Positions 1 through 5,887 of a stretch of DNA of 7,484 nt are shown here, one piece after another. The notes below the pieces were generated by a model. That model was given only the letters and a program-made list of their open reading frames with translations, did not search any database and was not told where the DNA came from. This DNA is from Actinomycetota bacterium (GTDB lineage: Bacteria > Actinomycetota > Thermoleophilia > Miltoncostaeales > Miltoncostaeaceae). The translations under genes were made by a program, and so were the position numbers. Where the stretch lies: NCBI GenBank assembly GCA_947475125.1, contig CANJMX010000072.1, positions 1-7,484 on the forward strand. Direction: 5' to 3'. Each line of letters opens with the position of its first letter. Positions within the stretch are counted from its first letter, which is position 1.

Positions 1-1253
1 ACCACGGGCCGCTCAACCGATCGGCCCACGGCGAGGATGGCGGGCTCGGGCGCATTGATGACCGCGTGAAACCGGTCGATGCCGAACATTCCGAGGTTGG
101 TCACCGAGATGGCTGACCCCTCCATCTCGTCGGGCCGCAGCGTGCCCGCCCGACCCCGGCGCGCCAGATCGCGCACCTCGGCGGCGATCTGCGGCACCGT
201 CTTCTGGTCGGCATCGCGCACCACCGGCACGATGAGCCCACCGGGAACCGACACGGCCACGCCCACGTGCACGCCGTCGGGCACCAGCAGATCGTCACCG
301 TCGAGTCGTGATGCCATGTCGGGTCGCTCGCGTACCGCCATGGCCACGGCCCGTACCACCATGTCGTTCACGCTCGGCCGTTGATCCTCCGGCAGCGCCA
401 CTCGCAGGTCGGCCCGTGCAGCCGCCAGCGCAGTGGTGTCGACGTCGCGCTCAAGAGTGAAGTCGGGCACCTGGTGGGCATCGGTCATGCGCCGGCTGAT
501 GACCTGCTGCAGATGGGTAAGGGGGGTGCGCCTGCCCGCGGGCCAGTCGCCACGGGGAACAGGCGGCGGCATCTTGGGTGGCACCGGCTGCACTGGGGCA
601 GCGCTCCCGAGTGGCGCGACGGCCGGTGGGGCAGCAGCAGCTGGTGCGGGCTGCCCGACGGCCTCGGCCGCAGGGTTACCCGACAGCGCGGCTTCGACGT
701 CAAGTTTCACGATTCGCCCGCCCGGGCCGGTGCCCGTGACCGTCGACAGATCAAGGCCGGCATGCGCCGCGATGTTGCGGGCCAGCGGGGATGCCGCGAC
801 GCGGTCGCCCGACGTCGCAGGAGGAGCAACTGCAGGTGGCGTCGCCGCGGGCTGTGGTGCCATGGGCCCGGGAGAGGGTGTGATTGCCGGGGTGCCTGCG
901 CCTGAGATGGTGTCGGCGGTGCCATCGGAAGCCGTCGGGATGCCGGTTGCCACTTCGTCGGTCGCAACGGGATCTGCTTCCCCTGCTGGCGCAACCGGCT
1001 GCACCCCTGTCGGTGCTCCCGCGGCGTCTCCGATGGTCGCGATGGGTGCACCCACATCAAGGGTGTCGCCCTCCTCCGCGATGATCACCAGTGTGCCGTC
1101 ACCCGGTGCCTCCACCGTCATGGTGGCCTTGTCGGTCTCGATCTCCACCAGCGGCTCGCCCTTGGCCACCTGGTCGCCATCCGCCTTGATCCACCGGAGG
1201 ATCGTGCCCTCCTCCATGGTGTCCGACAGCTTGGGCATGAGCATCTCGGGCAT
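1..1253 (-). CDS. pdhC: Dihydrolipoyl acetyltransferase, pyruvate dehydrogenase E2 (partial, C-terminus off the window)
   Basis: This E2 core subunit transfers the acetyl group from E1 through a swinging lipoyl arm to CoA in the cytoplasm. The visible 417 residues show one N-terminal lipoyl domain (about 1-78) with the lipoyl lysine K42 in ETDKAT, and an Ala/Pro-rich linker (about 79-148). A peripheral-subunit (E1/E3) binding domain follows at about 151-190 (SPLARNIAAHAGLDLS, then GTGPGGRIVKLDV). A second Ala/Pro linker (about 196-238) leads into the acyltransferase domain from about 243, including GGLIVPVVRDADQK and VTNLGMFGID. The C-terminal HxxxDG catalytic motif lies beyond position 1. 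The ATG at 1253 is chosen because the lipoyl domain begins there, and GGGGAG sits 7 nt upstream. It overlaps the E1 beta stop by one base (TGATG). One lipoyl domain per chain is usual for high-GC and many Gram-positive-type E2s. A branched-chain or acetoin E2 is possible but less likely beside these E1 genes. Confidence 0.93.
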   Translation of the reverse strand, partial: MPEMLMPKLSDTMEEGTILRWIKADGDQVAKGEPLVEIETDKATMTVEAPGDGTLVIIAEEGDTLDVGAPIATIGDAAGAPTGVQPVAPAGEADPVATDEVATGIPTASDGTADTISGAGTPAITPSPGPMAPQPAATPPAVAPPATSGDRVAASPLARNIAAHAGLDLSTVTGTGPGGRIVKLDVEAALSGNPAAEAVGQPAPAAAAPPAVAPLGSAAPVQPVPPKMPPPVPRGDWPAGRRTPLTHLQQVISRRMTDAHQVPDFTLERDVDTTALAAARADLRVALPEDQRPSVNDMVVRAVAMAVRERPDMASRLDGDDLLVPDGVHVGVAVSVPGGLIVPVVRDADQKTVPQIAAEVRDLARRGRAGTLRPDEMEGSAISVTNLGMFGIDRFHAVINAPEPAILAVGRSVERPV

Positions 1254-2254
1254 CAGGACACTCCCCGTCCGATGTTGGCGAGTACGGCAGCCACCACATC
1301 TGCCGGCTGTGGCAGCGCCGCCTGCTCCAGGTTCTTCGCGTACGGCATGGGCACGTCGGCGCAGTTGACCCGGCCGATGGGCGCATCTATCCAGTCGAAA
1401 CACGCCTCGTACAAGTGCGTGGCCAGCCCGGCGCTGATGCCGTACTCGGGCCAGCCCTCGTCCACGATCACGGCGTGCCCGGTGCGCCGAACACTGCCGG
1501 CCAGCGTGTCGAGGTCGAGCGGACGGAACGTGCGCGGGTCGATCACCTCAACCTCAATGCCCTGTGCGGCAAGCTCCTCGGCTGCCTGCAGCGCAACCCA
1601 CACCATGCGCGAGTGCGCAATGACCGTGCAGTGCGTGCCGGCGCGGCGCACAACGGCCTGCCCGAATGGGATGAGGTCGTCGGGGCCACCTACCGGGCCC
1701 TTCTTGCCGTACAGCCCTTCGTTCTCGATGAAGATGACCGGGTCGTCGTCGCGGATGGCGGTCTTCAGCAGGCCCTTGGCATCCTCAGGCGTGGATGGGC
1801 ACACCACCTTGAGGCCGGGCACGTGGGCGAACCACGAATCCAGCGTTTGTGAATGCTGCGACGACAACTGGTGTCCACCACCACCGGGCATGCGGATGAC
1901 GATGGGCACCGACACCTGACCGCCAAACATGTAGTGGATCTTGGCCGCATTGTTGACGATCTGATCCATGGCCAGGATCGCGAAGTTGACGGTCATGATC
2001 TCCACGACGGGCCTGAGGCCGGTCATCGCGGCACCGATGGCAAGGCCTGTGAAGCCCGCCTCGGTGATGGGGGTATCCACCACGCGCTCGGGGCCAAACT
2101 CCTCGAGCAGTCCCCGGGTGACCTTAAAGGCGCCATCGAACCCGGCGATGTCCTCTCCCAGCAGGAACACGTCGGGGTCGCGCGCCAGTTCCTCACGCAG
2201 CGCCTGGTTGAGCGCGTCGCGGTAGGCCACGGGCTTTGCGGCGTCGGTGCTCAT
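1253..2254 (-). CDS. pdhB: Pyruvate dehydrogenase E1 component, beta subunit
   Basis: This is the beta half of the thiamine-diphosphate heterotetramer that decarboxylates pyruvate and reductively acetylates the lipoyl arm of E2. At 333 residues it has the usual family length and looks complete. Visible family signatures are LLGEDIAGFDGAFKVTRGL (about 31-49), TPITEAGFTG (61-70) with E65 at the position of the conserved Glu that activates the thiamine ring, MTGLRPVVEIM (77-87), SSQHSQ (131-136), PGLKVVCPSTPEDAKGLL (146-163), the C-terminal transketolase domain with IDPRTFRPLD (238-247), and MPYAKNLE near the end. These resemble pyruvate dehydrogenase more than acetoin dehydrogenase, although the latter is a close relative. 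The ATG overlaps the E1 alpha stop as ATGA; no strong Shine-Dalgarno is seen, which fits translational coupling and 1:1 synthesis with the alpha subunit. Confidence 0.95.
   Translation of the reverse strand: MSTDAAKPVAYRDALNQALREELARDPDVFLLGEDIAGFDGAFKVTRGLLEEFGPERVVDTPITEAGFTGLAIGAAMTGLRPVVEIMTVNFAILAMDQIVNNAAKIHYMFGGQVSVPIVIRMPGGGGHQLSSQHSQTLDSWFAHVPGLKVVCPSTPEDAKGLLKTAIRDDDPVIFIENEGLYGKKGPVGGPDDLIPFGQAVVRRAGTHCTVIAHSRMVWVALQAAEELAAQGIEVEVIDPRTFRPLDLDTLAGSVRRTGHAVIVDEGWPEYGISAGLATHLYEACFDWIDAPIGRVNCADVPMPYAKNLEQAALPQPADVVAAVLANIGRGVS
1254..1267 (-). promoter_or_regulatory. Ribosome binding site of E2
   Basis: GGGGAG on the minus strand lies 7 nt before the ATG at 1253, inside the end of E1 beta. 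It is stronger than the site before E1 beta, which has no clear Shine-Dalgarno. That difference would suit the need for many E2 core subunits per complex. Confidence 0.6.
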
Positions 2255-3264
2255 CGCATCAGCGCGCCGCCGCGCGCGTCGTCGTTGAAGGGGTTGGCGT
2301 ACACGCCGTCGGCAAGTTCGCCCACCGGCACCTCGGGGCTCTGCTCGGCGAACGTTGCAGCGTCCTCCACCTGCTCCTCCACCTCGGCCGTCATTGCCGA
2401 GATGTCGTCGGCGGTCATCACGGCCTCGCCAAGCAGCACGCGCTCGAAGGTGATGAGCGGGTCGCGAAGGCGCCAGCGCTCCTTCTCCTCGGCATCGCGC
2501 ACCGTGTCGGGGTCACTCATCGAGTGCCCGCGGTAGCGGTAGGCGAGCAACTCCACGCACACGGGGCTTCGCTCCTCGCGTGCCATGCGTGTGGCCTCGG
2601 CAACGGCACCCCGCACGGCCATCACGTCCATGCCATCCACCTTCCAGGCGGGGATCCCGTAGGCCTCGGCCCTGGGGTACAGGTCCTCTTCGGCGGATGC
2701 ATGCTCCAGCGATGTGCCCATGCCGTACTGGTTGTTGAGGATGAGAAAGACGATGGGCAGGTCCCACAGGCCCGCCATGTTGAAGCACTCGGCCACCACG
2801 CCCTGGTTGGTGGCGCCATCCCCGAACATGGTCACCGACACCTGATCGCCGCCTCGATACCTGATGGCATAGGCCAGGCCGAGGCCCAGCGGGACCGACC
2901 CGCCCACGATGCCGTAGCCGCCGTAGAACGAACGCGACCTGTCCATGAGGTGCATCGAGCCACCACGGCCACCGCACAGCCCGGTCGACCGGCCGAGCAA
3001 CTCGGCCATTACCACCCGTGGGTCGGTGCCCCGGGCCAGTGCCTGGCCGTGCTCCCGGTAGGTAGACGTGAGGGGGTCGTCGGCGCGCATGGCGCTGACC
3101 GTTCCCACAACCGCAGCCTCCTCACCGATTGCCAGGTGCAGGAACCCGCCGATTCGACCCGCCATGTACTCCTCCGACGCCTTCTCCTCGAAGCGCCTGA
3201 TCAGGAGCATGGAGCGGAACATGTCGCGCATGTCCTGGGGCTCAGCGGCGCTGGGCCCGGTCAT
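2251..3264 (-). CDS. pdhA: Pyruvate dehydrogenase E1 component, alpha subunit
   Basis: The alpha subunit binds thiamine diphosphate and pairs with E1 beta. With the start used here it has 337 residues, normal for the family. Key motifs are TYREHGQALARG (68-79), CGGRGGSMHLMD (97-108), and the thiamine-diphosphate motif GDG (148-150) with NN (177-178), the expected spacing. The loop YRYRGHSMSDPDTVRD lies at 242-257. The frame is open further upstream to an ATG at 3309, but the extra 15 residues resemble nothing in the family and lie inside the acetyltransferase gene. The ATG at 3264 makes a 4-bp ATGA overlap with that gene's stop and has GGAG 8 nt upstream, so it is preferred. The E1 beta gene follows with another ATGA overlap. 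An acetoin or branched-chain dehydrogenase alpha subunit is a less likely alternative. Confidence 0.95.
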   Translation of the reverse strand: MTGPSAAEPQDMRDMFRSMLLIRRFEEKASEEYMAGRIGGFLHLAIGEEAAVVGTVSAMRADDPLTSTYREHGQALARGTDPRVVMAELLGRSTGLCGGRGGSMHLMDRSRSFYGGYGIVGGSVPLGLGLAYAIRYRGGDQVSVTMFGDGATNQGVVAECFNMAGLWDLPIVFLILNNQYGMGTSLEHASAEEDLYPRAEAYGIPAWKVDGMDVMAVRGAVAEATRMAREERSPVCVELLAYRYRGHSMSDPDTVRDAEEKERWRLRDPLITFERVLLGEAVMTADDISAMTAEVEEQVEDAATFAEQSPEVPVGELADGVYANPFNDDARGGALMR

Positions 3265-3803
3265 GCCACGGGCTCCAGATGGAGTTCCATCACGGTCACA
3301 TCGCGCCACGCCCCCGCGACGCGGCCGTGCGCCAGATGGGTACCCACGTCGCGGAAGCCCCGACTTGCGGCGAGCGCCTTCCCGCCATCGTTGCCCTCAA
3401 GGATCATCCCCACCAATTTCCAGTACCCGAGCACTGCAGCCTCGGAGATGAGGGCATCAAGCATGCGCCCACCGATGCCCTGCCCCTGTGCACGCACGGC
3501 CACGTACACGGTGTATTCGCCCACGCCGTCGTACCAGTAGCGGTGGGAGAACGGTGCAAGGGCCGACCACGCGACCACGCCCTGGGTGTCGTCGAGCACC
3601 CACACCGGGGCACGATCACCGCGGTCGTTGAGCCAGCCGGTTCGCTCATCGACGTCGTGCGGGCCGGTGGCGAAGGTGGCCACCCCGCTCGCGATGGCCT
3701 CGTCGTAGATCGCGCCGATCTCCGCCGCGTCACGCGGCGTGGCGGCGCGGATGCTGGATGGCGACGACACGCCGACCAGCATAGGCCAGCGCGTCGTCAC
3801 CAT
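3261..3803 (-). CDS. GNAT-family N-acetyltransferase, phosphinothricin/ArsN1-like
   Basis: This 180-residue single-domain acetyltransferase of the GNAT fold should transfer an acetyl group from acetyl-CoA to an amine on a small molecule. The pattern follows the phosphinothricin/methionine-sulfoximine/arsinothricin acetyltransferase branch: SIRAATPRDAAEIGAIYDEA near the N-terminus (17-36), VATF (41-44), YTVYVAVRAQGQGIGGRML (97-115) with the acetyl-CoA loop Q106-x-x-G-x-G111, GYWKLVGMIL (126-135), and GFRDVGTHLAHGRVAGAWRD (149-168). In the usual PENAAS-type segment of this branch, EGNDGG (136-141) is seen; N138 is kept but the small hydroxyl residue is Gly. The ATG at 3803 is supported by GAGG 6 nt upstream and starts 12 bp after the protease stop; a second ATG at 3782 has no clear ribosome site. 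The true substrate cannot be told from sequence. Its position ahead of an acetyl-CoA-producing enzyme may or may not be meaningful. Confidence 0.88.
   Translation of the reverse strand: MVTTRWPMLVGVSSPSSIRAATPRDAAEIGAIYDEAIASGVATFATGPHDVDERTGWLNDRGDRAPVWVLDDTQGVVAWSALAPFSHRYWYDGVGEYTVYVAVRAQGQGIGGRMLDALISEAAVLGYWKLVGMILEGNDGGKALAASRGFRDVGTHLAHGRVAGAWRDVTVMELHLEPVA
3265..3277 (-). promoter_or_regulatory. Ribosome binding site deciding the E1 alpha start
   Basis: Read on the minus strand, GGAG lies 8 nt before the ATG at 3264, within the last codons of the acetyltransferase gene. Together with the ATGA stop/start overlap it favours this start over the upstream in-frame ATG at 3309. Confidence 0.65.
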
Positions 3804-3815
3804 CCGCCGCCTCGT
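3804..3815 (-). promoter_or_regulatory. Ribosome binding site of the GNAT acetyltransferase
   Basis: The 12-bp gap after the protease stop contains GAGG 6 nt before the ATG at 3803, which supports that start. The gap is too short for a promoter or terminator. Confidence 0.6.
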
Positions 3816-5030
3816 CTACTTCTTTACGCCGATGTCGGCTGGCCGATCCTTCAGCGTGAGTGTGAGCGTCTGTGACTTGCCGTCGCGAAGCACGGTGACG
3901 GTGATCTGCTCGCCCACCTTGCGACTCGCCACTGCCTCGGACACATCGGCCATGTCGGTGATGGGCTTGCCATTGACGGCCACGATCAAATCGCCGCCCT
4001 TCGGCACAGCGGCATCGGCACTGTCGGCAGCCTTCAGGCCCGCGTCGTTCGCCGGCCCACGGTCATCCAGCGAGGCCACAATCACCCCGCGCTTGCCCAC
4101 AAGTCCCAGCTTCTGGGCGAGCCCCGGCGTGAGCTCGCGCCCCTGGATGCCAATCCATGCGTGCTGGGCCGAGCCGCCGGCGATGATCGAAGCGACGATC
4201 GGTCGCACGGTGTCGATGGGCACCGCGAATCCGATGCCCACATTGCCACCGTTCTCGCTGGCGATCTGCGAGTTGATGCCGATCACCCGGCCGTCGCGGT
4301 CGAACAGCGGTCCGCCGGAGTTGCCCTGGTTAATGGCGGCGTCGGTCTGGATGGCGTTCTGGATCGTGAATCCGCTGGGCGACTGGATGGCCCGCTTCAG
4401 CGCCGAAACAATGCCGGTGGTGGCCGTGCCCGAGTAGCCATACGGGTTGCCAATGGCCACGACCTCCTGACCCACCGTCAGCCCGCCGCTGTTACCCAGC
4501 GGTACCGGCGACACACCCGCGGGCACCTTGTCGATCTTCACCACTGCGACATCGGCGCTCTTGTCCACGCCGAGGATGGTGCCCTTGGCCTCGGTGCCGT
4601 CCTGAAACGTGACGACGGTCTTGGTGGCGCCATCCACCACATGGGCATTGGTCACGATGTGGCCATTGCCATCCATGAGGAATCCCGACCCCAGGCTGCC
4701 GCCCTGCTTGGTCTCATTGCTCACGAGCACCACCGCCGGCGACTCACGCTTCACCACTTCGGCGACCGACAGCCCCTTCGATGGCACGGCGCTCTCGGCC
4801 TCGGTGGCGGCATCGCGTGCCGAACTCACACTGGTGGTAACGCCACTTGCCGACTCGCGGATGATGGTCGTGTCGCCACCCCCCAGCTGTCCGGTCCCTG
4901 CGAGCACCGCCAGCGCCGTCACAGCCCCCACCACGGCGGGAAGGGCGATGGCACCCGCCCGCTTCATGCCTTTCGGCTTGGGGGGCGTGTTGCCGCCATC
5001 AGGTGTCGTCGGGTCCGTCTGATCCTGCAT
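3816..5030 (-). CDS. htrA: HtrA/DegP-family membrane-anchored serine protease with PDZ domain
   Basis: This trypsin-like (S1C) protease or chaperone should act on misfolded proteins outside the membrane. Its 404 residues comprise a Pro/Gly-rich cytoplasmic leader with a positive KPKGMKR patch (1-24), one transmembrane helix (about 25-45), a Ser/Thr/Ala-rich stalk (about 50-85), the protease domain (about 88-285) and one PDZ domain (about 290-395). The catalytic triad is complete: H130 in TNAHVV, D160 in DKSADVAVVKI and S238 in GNSGGPL. In the PDZ domain a short Ala/Asp-rich insertion (about 335-343) separates AGLKA from GGDLIVAVNG, as in some Deg1-like proteins. The ATG at 5030 has GGAG 9 nt upstream; an internal ATG at 4967 would remove the leader but keep the helix. 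It is the first gene of the leftward block and is divergent from a two-component system, a plausible regulator. Confidence 0.94.
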   Translation of the reverse strand: MQDQTDPTTPDGGNTPPKPKGMKRAGAIALPAVVGAVTALAVLAGTGQLGGGDTTIIRESASGVTTSVSSARDAATEAESAVPSKGLSVAEVVKRESPAVVLVSNETKQGGSLGSGFLMDGNGHIVTNAHVVDGATKTVVTFQDGTEAKGTILGVDKSADVAVVKIDKVPAGVSPVPLGNSGGLTVGQEVVAIGNPYGYSGTATTGIVSALKRAIQSPSGFTIQNAIQTDAAINQGNSGGPLFDRDGRVIGINSQIASENGGNVGIGFAVPIDTVRPIVASIIAGGSAQHAWIGIQGRELTPGLAQKLGLVGKRGVIVASLDDRGPANDAGLKAADSADAAVPKGGDLIVAVNGKPITDMADVSEAVASRKVGEQITVTVLRDGKSQTLTLTLKDRPADIGVKK

Positions 5031-5042
5031 GGCTCATGGCTC
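5029..5042. repeat. Tandem 7-bp repeat over the htrA start codon
   Basis: ATGGCTC occurs twice head to tail (5029-5035 and 5036-5042). On the minus strand this gives two ATGs 7 bp apart in different frames. The downstream ATG at 5030 opens the protease; the upstream one at 5037 opens only a 12-codon frame overlapping the protease start. Confidence 0.5.
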
Positions 5043-5090
5043 CGGGCTCGAATGGCATCAATGTACGGCCTGCTTTGTACCGGGGATGGA

Positions 5091-5106
5091 TTAGGACCTC
5101 GTTAGG
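5091..5106 (+). repeat. 11-bp-spaced direct repeat TTAGG, possible response-regulator binding site
   Basis: TTAGG occurs at 5091-5095 and again at 5102-5106, start to start 11 bp, with a weaker third phase at 5113 (TTGCC). Winged-helix OmpR/PhoB regulators typically bind tandem half-sites about one helical turn (10-11 bp) apart. Assignment to the neighbouring regulator is inference. Confidence 0.4.
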
Positions 5107-5118
5107 GAACCTTTGCCG

Positions 5119-5154
5119 GGTGATCAGCATGGTGCCGGTCTGGGTACCATCACC
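5119..5154. repeat. Imperfect inverted repeat upstream of the response regulator
   Basis: GGTGAT (5119-5124) is the reverse complement of ATCACC (5149-5154). Inside, ATGGTGCC (5129-5136) pairs with GGTACCAT (5143-5150) across a 6-nt loop with a single G-T pair, which is a wobble in RNA. The two pairings compete for 5149-5150. It could be an operator dyad or a leader-RNA hairpin if transcription starts upstream. No T-run follows, so a terminator is unlikely. Confidence 0.4.
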
Positions 5155-5173
5155 GCGTCAGGGTTTCACGGAA

Positions 5174-5178
5174 GAGGG
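5174..5178 (+). promoter_or_regulatory. Ribosome binding site of the response regulator
   Basis: GAGGG lies 7 nt before the ATG at 5186, a good Shine-Dalgarno spacing that supports this start. Confidence 0.7.
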
Positions 5179-5185
5179 CGGGTAA

Positions 5186-5887
5186 ATGGCCGAACGGGTT
5201 CTGGTGGTGGACGACGAGAAGTCGATCCGCACGATCGTGGAGTACGCCCTGAAGGATGGCGGCTTCGAGGTGGTGTCGGCCAGCCGTGGCGACGATGCCC
5301 TCGACATCATGGAGCGCGAGGCCATCGATCTGGTGGTACTCGACCTCATGCTGCCCGGCATCGACGGCATGGAAGTGTGCAGGCGCATTCGCGCACACCG
5401 CAACGTGCCCATCATCATGCTGTCGGCACGCGGCGACGAGGTGGACAAGGTGCTCGGCCTCGAGATGGGGGCCGATGACTACGTAACCAAGCCATTCTCG
5501 CCGCGGGAACTGGTGTCGCGGGTAAAGGCCAACCTGCGCCGGGCGAAGGCCACCCCTGCCGTGGGCGAGGAGCCCATCCGTCTGGGCGACCTCCAGGTTG
5601 ACCCAGCAGCGCGAACAGTCACCCGCGATGGCGAGTCGGTCAACCTCACCTACTCCGAGTTCGAGATCCTGCTCAAGTTGCTCAAGTCACCCCGTCGCGT
5701 ATTTACCCGCGAGGAGCTGATGGACCACCTGTGGAAGGGCTCGTTCTACGGAGACCTGCGAAGTGTTGATGTGCACGTGCGTCACCTGCGCCAGAAGGTG
5801 GAGAAGGACGACGCGAATCCCGTGATCATCCGCACCGTGCGCGGGGTGGGCTACGCCCTTGGGCGGGAGGACGGGTCACCCGGGTGA
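5186..5887 (+). CDS. OmpR/PhoB-family response regulator
   Basis: This cytoplasmic transcription factor is phosphorylated by the partner kinase encoded next to it. Its 233 residues have the standard two-domain layout. The receiver domain (about 3-118) has acidic D9 and D10, phospho-acceptor D53 in VLDLMLPGIDG, S80 at the conserved Thr/Ser switch position, and K102 in the TKPF motif. After a short linker, the winged-helix DNA-binding domain (about 131-226) shows LTYSEFEILLKLL, REELMDHLW, RSVDVHVRHLRQKVE and IIRTVRGVGYAL. All phosphorylation residues are intact. The overall sequence looks closest to the PhoP/WalR/PhoB group; the exact pathway cannot be told. The start is well supported by its ribosome site. 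The gene ends in a GTGA overlap with the kinase. Autoregulation and control of the divergent htrA block through the shared gap are plausible inferences. Confidence 0.95.
   Translation: MAERVLVVDDEKSIRTIVEYALKDGGFEVVSASRGDDALDIMEREAIDLVVLDLMLPGIDGMEVCRRIRAHRNVPIIMLSARGDEVDKVLGLEMGADDYVTKPFSPRELVSRVKANLRRAKATPAVGEEPIRLGDLQVDPAARTVTRDGESVNLTYSEFEILLKLLKSPRRVFTREELMDHLWKGSFYGDLRSVDVHVRHLRQKVEKDDANPVIIRTVRGVGYALGREDGSPG

Larger units (their letters stand above)
1..5030 (-). other. Probable five-gene operon: protease, acetyltransferase, E1 alpha, E1 beta, E2
   Basis: All five genes face left with no room for internal promoters or terminators outside coding sequence. Junctions are a 12-bp gap between protease and acetyltransferase, ATGA overlaps at 3261-3264 and 2251-2254, and a TGATG overlap at 1251-1255. 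No inverted repeat followed by a T-run is seen at any junction. A shared transcript starting in 5031-5185 is inferred; promoters inside coding regions cannot be excluded. The operon probably continues past position 1, because E2 is incomplete and no E3 has appeared. Confidence 0.75.
5031..5185. promoter_or_regulatory. Divergent intergenic regulatory region between htrA and the two-component system
   Basis: This 155-bp gap is the only non-coding stretch in the window and is less GC-rich than its surroundings. It must hold the promoters for both gene blocks. I could not find a well-matched sigma-70 -35/-10 pair on either strand; TACCAT at 5145-5150 is a possible rightward -10 without a good -35. 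GGAACC at 5106-5111 resembles the -35 element of extracytoplasmic-function sigma promoters, but no matching -10 is visible. It also holds the direct repeat and the inverted repeat described separately. Confidence 0.75.

Noticed and set aside
433..1368. Plus-strand open frame (311 codons) opposite E2
   Set aside because: Antisense to the E2 linkers and lipoyl domain; low-complexity Ala/Gly/Ser/Pro composition and no recognisable motif.
3265..3309. N-terminal extension of E1 alpha from the ATG at 3309
   Set aside because: The extra 15 residues have no family match, and the ATG at 3264 has both the ATGA overlap and a well-placed GGAG.
2236..3540. Long plus-strand open frame (434 codons) opposite E1 alpha
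   Set aside because: It mirrors the strongly recognisable E1 alpha gene, is His/Ala/Gly-rich without domain motifs, and is a typical GC-rich antisense artefact.
4161..5105. Plus-strand open frame (314 codons) opposite htrA
   Set aside because: Antisense to a complete protease with an intact catalytic triad; His/Arg-rich shadow without family features.
5119..5154. Inverted repeat as a rho-independent terminator
   Set aside because: No T-run follows on either strand, and it sits between divergent gene starts where no transcript is expected to end.
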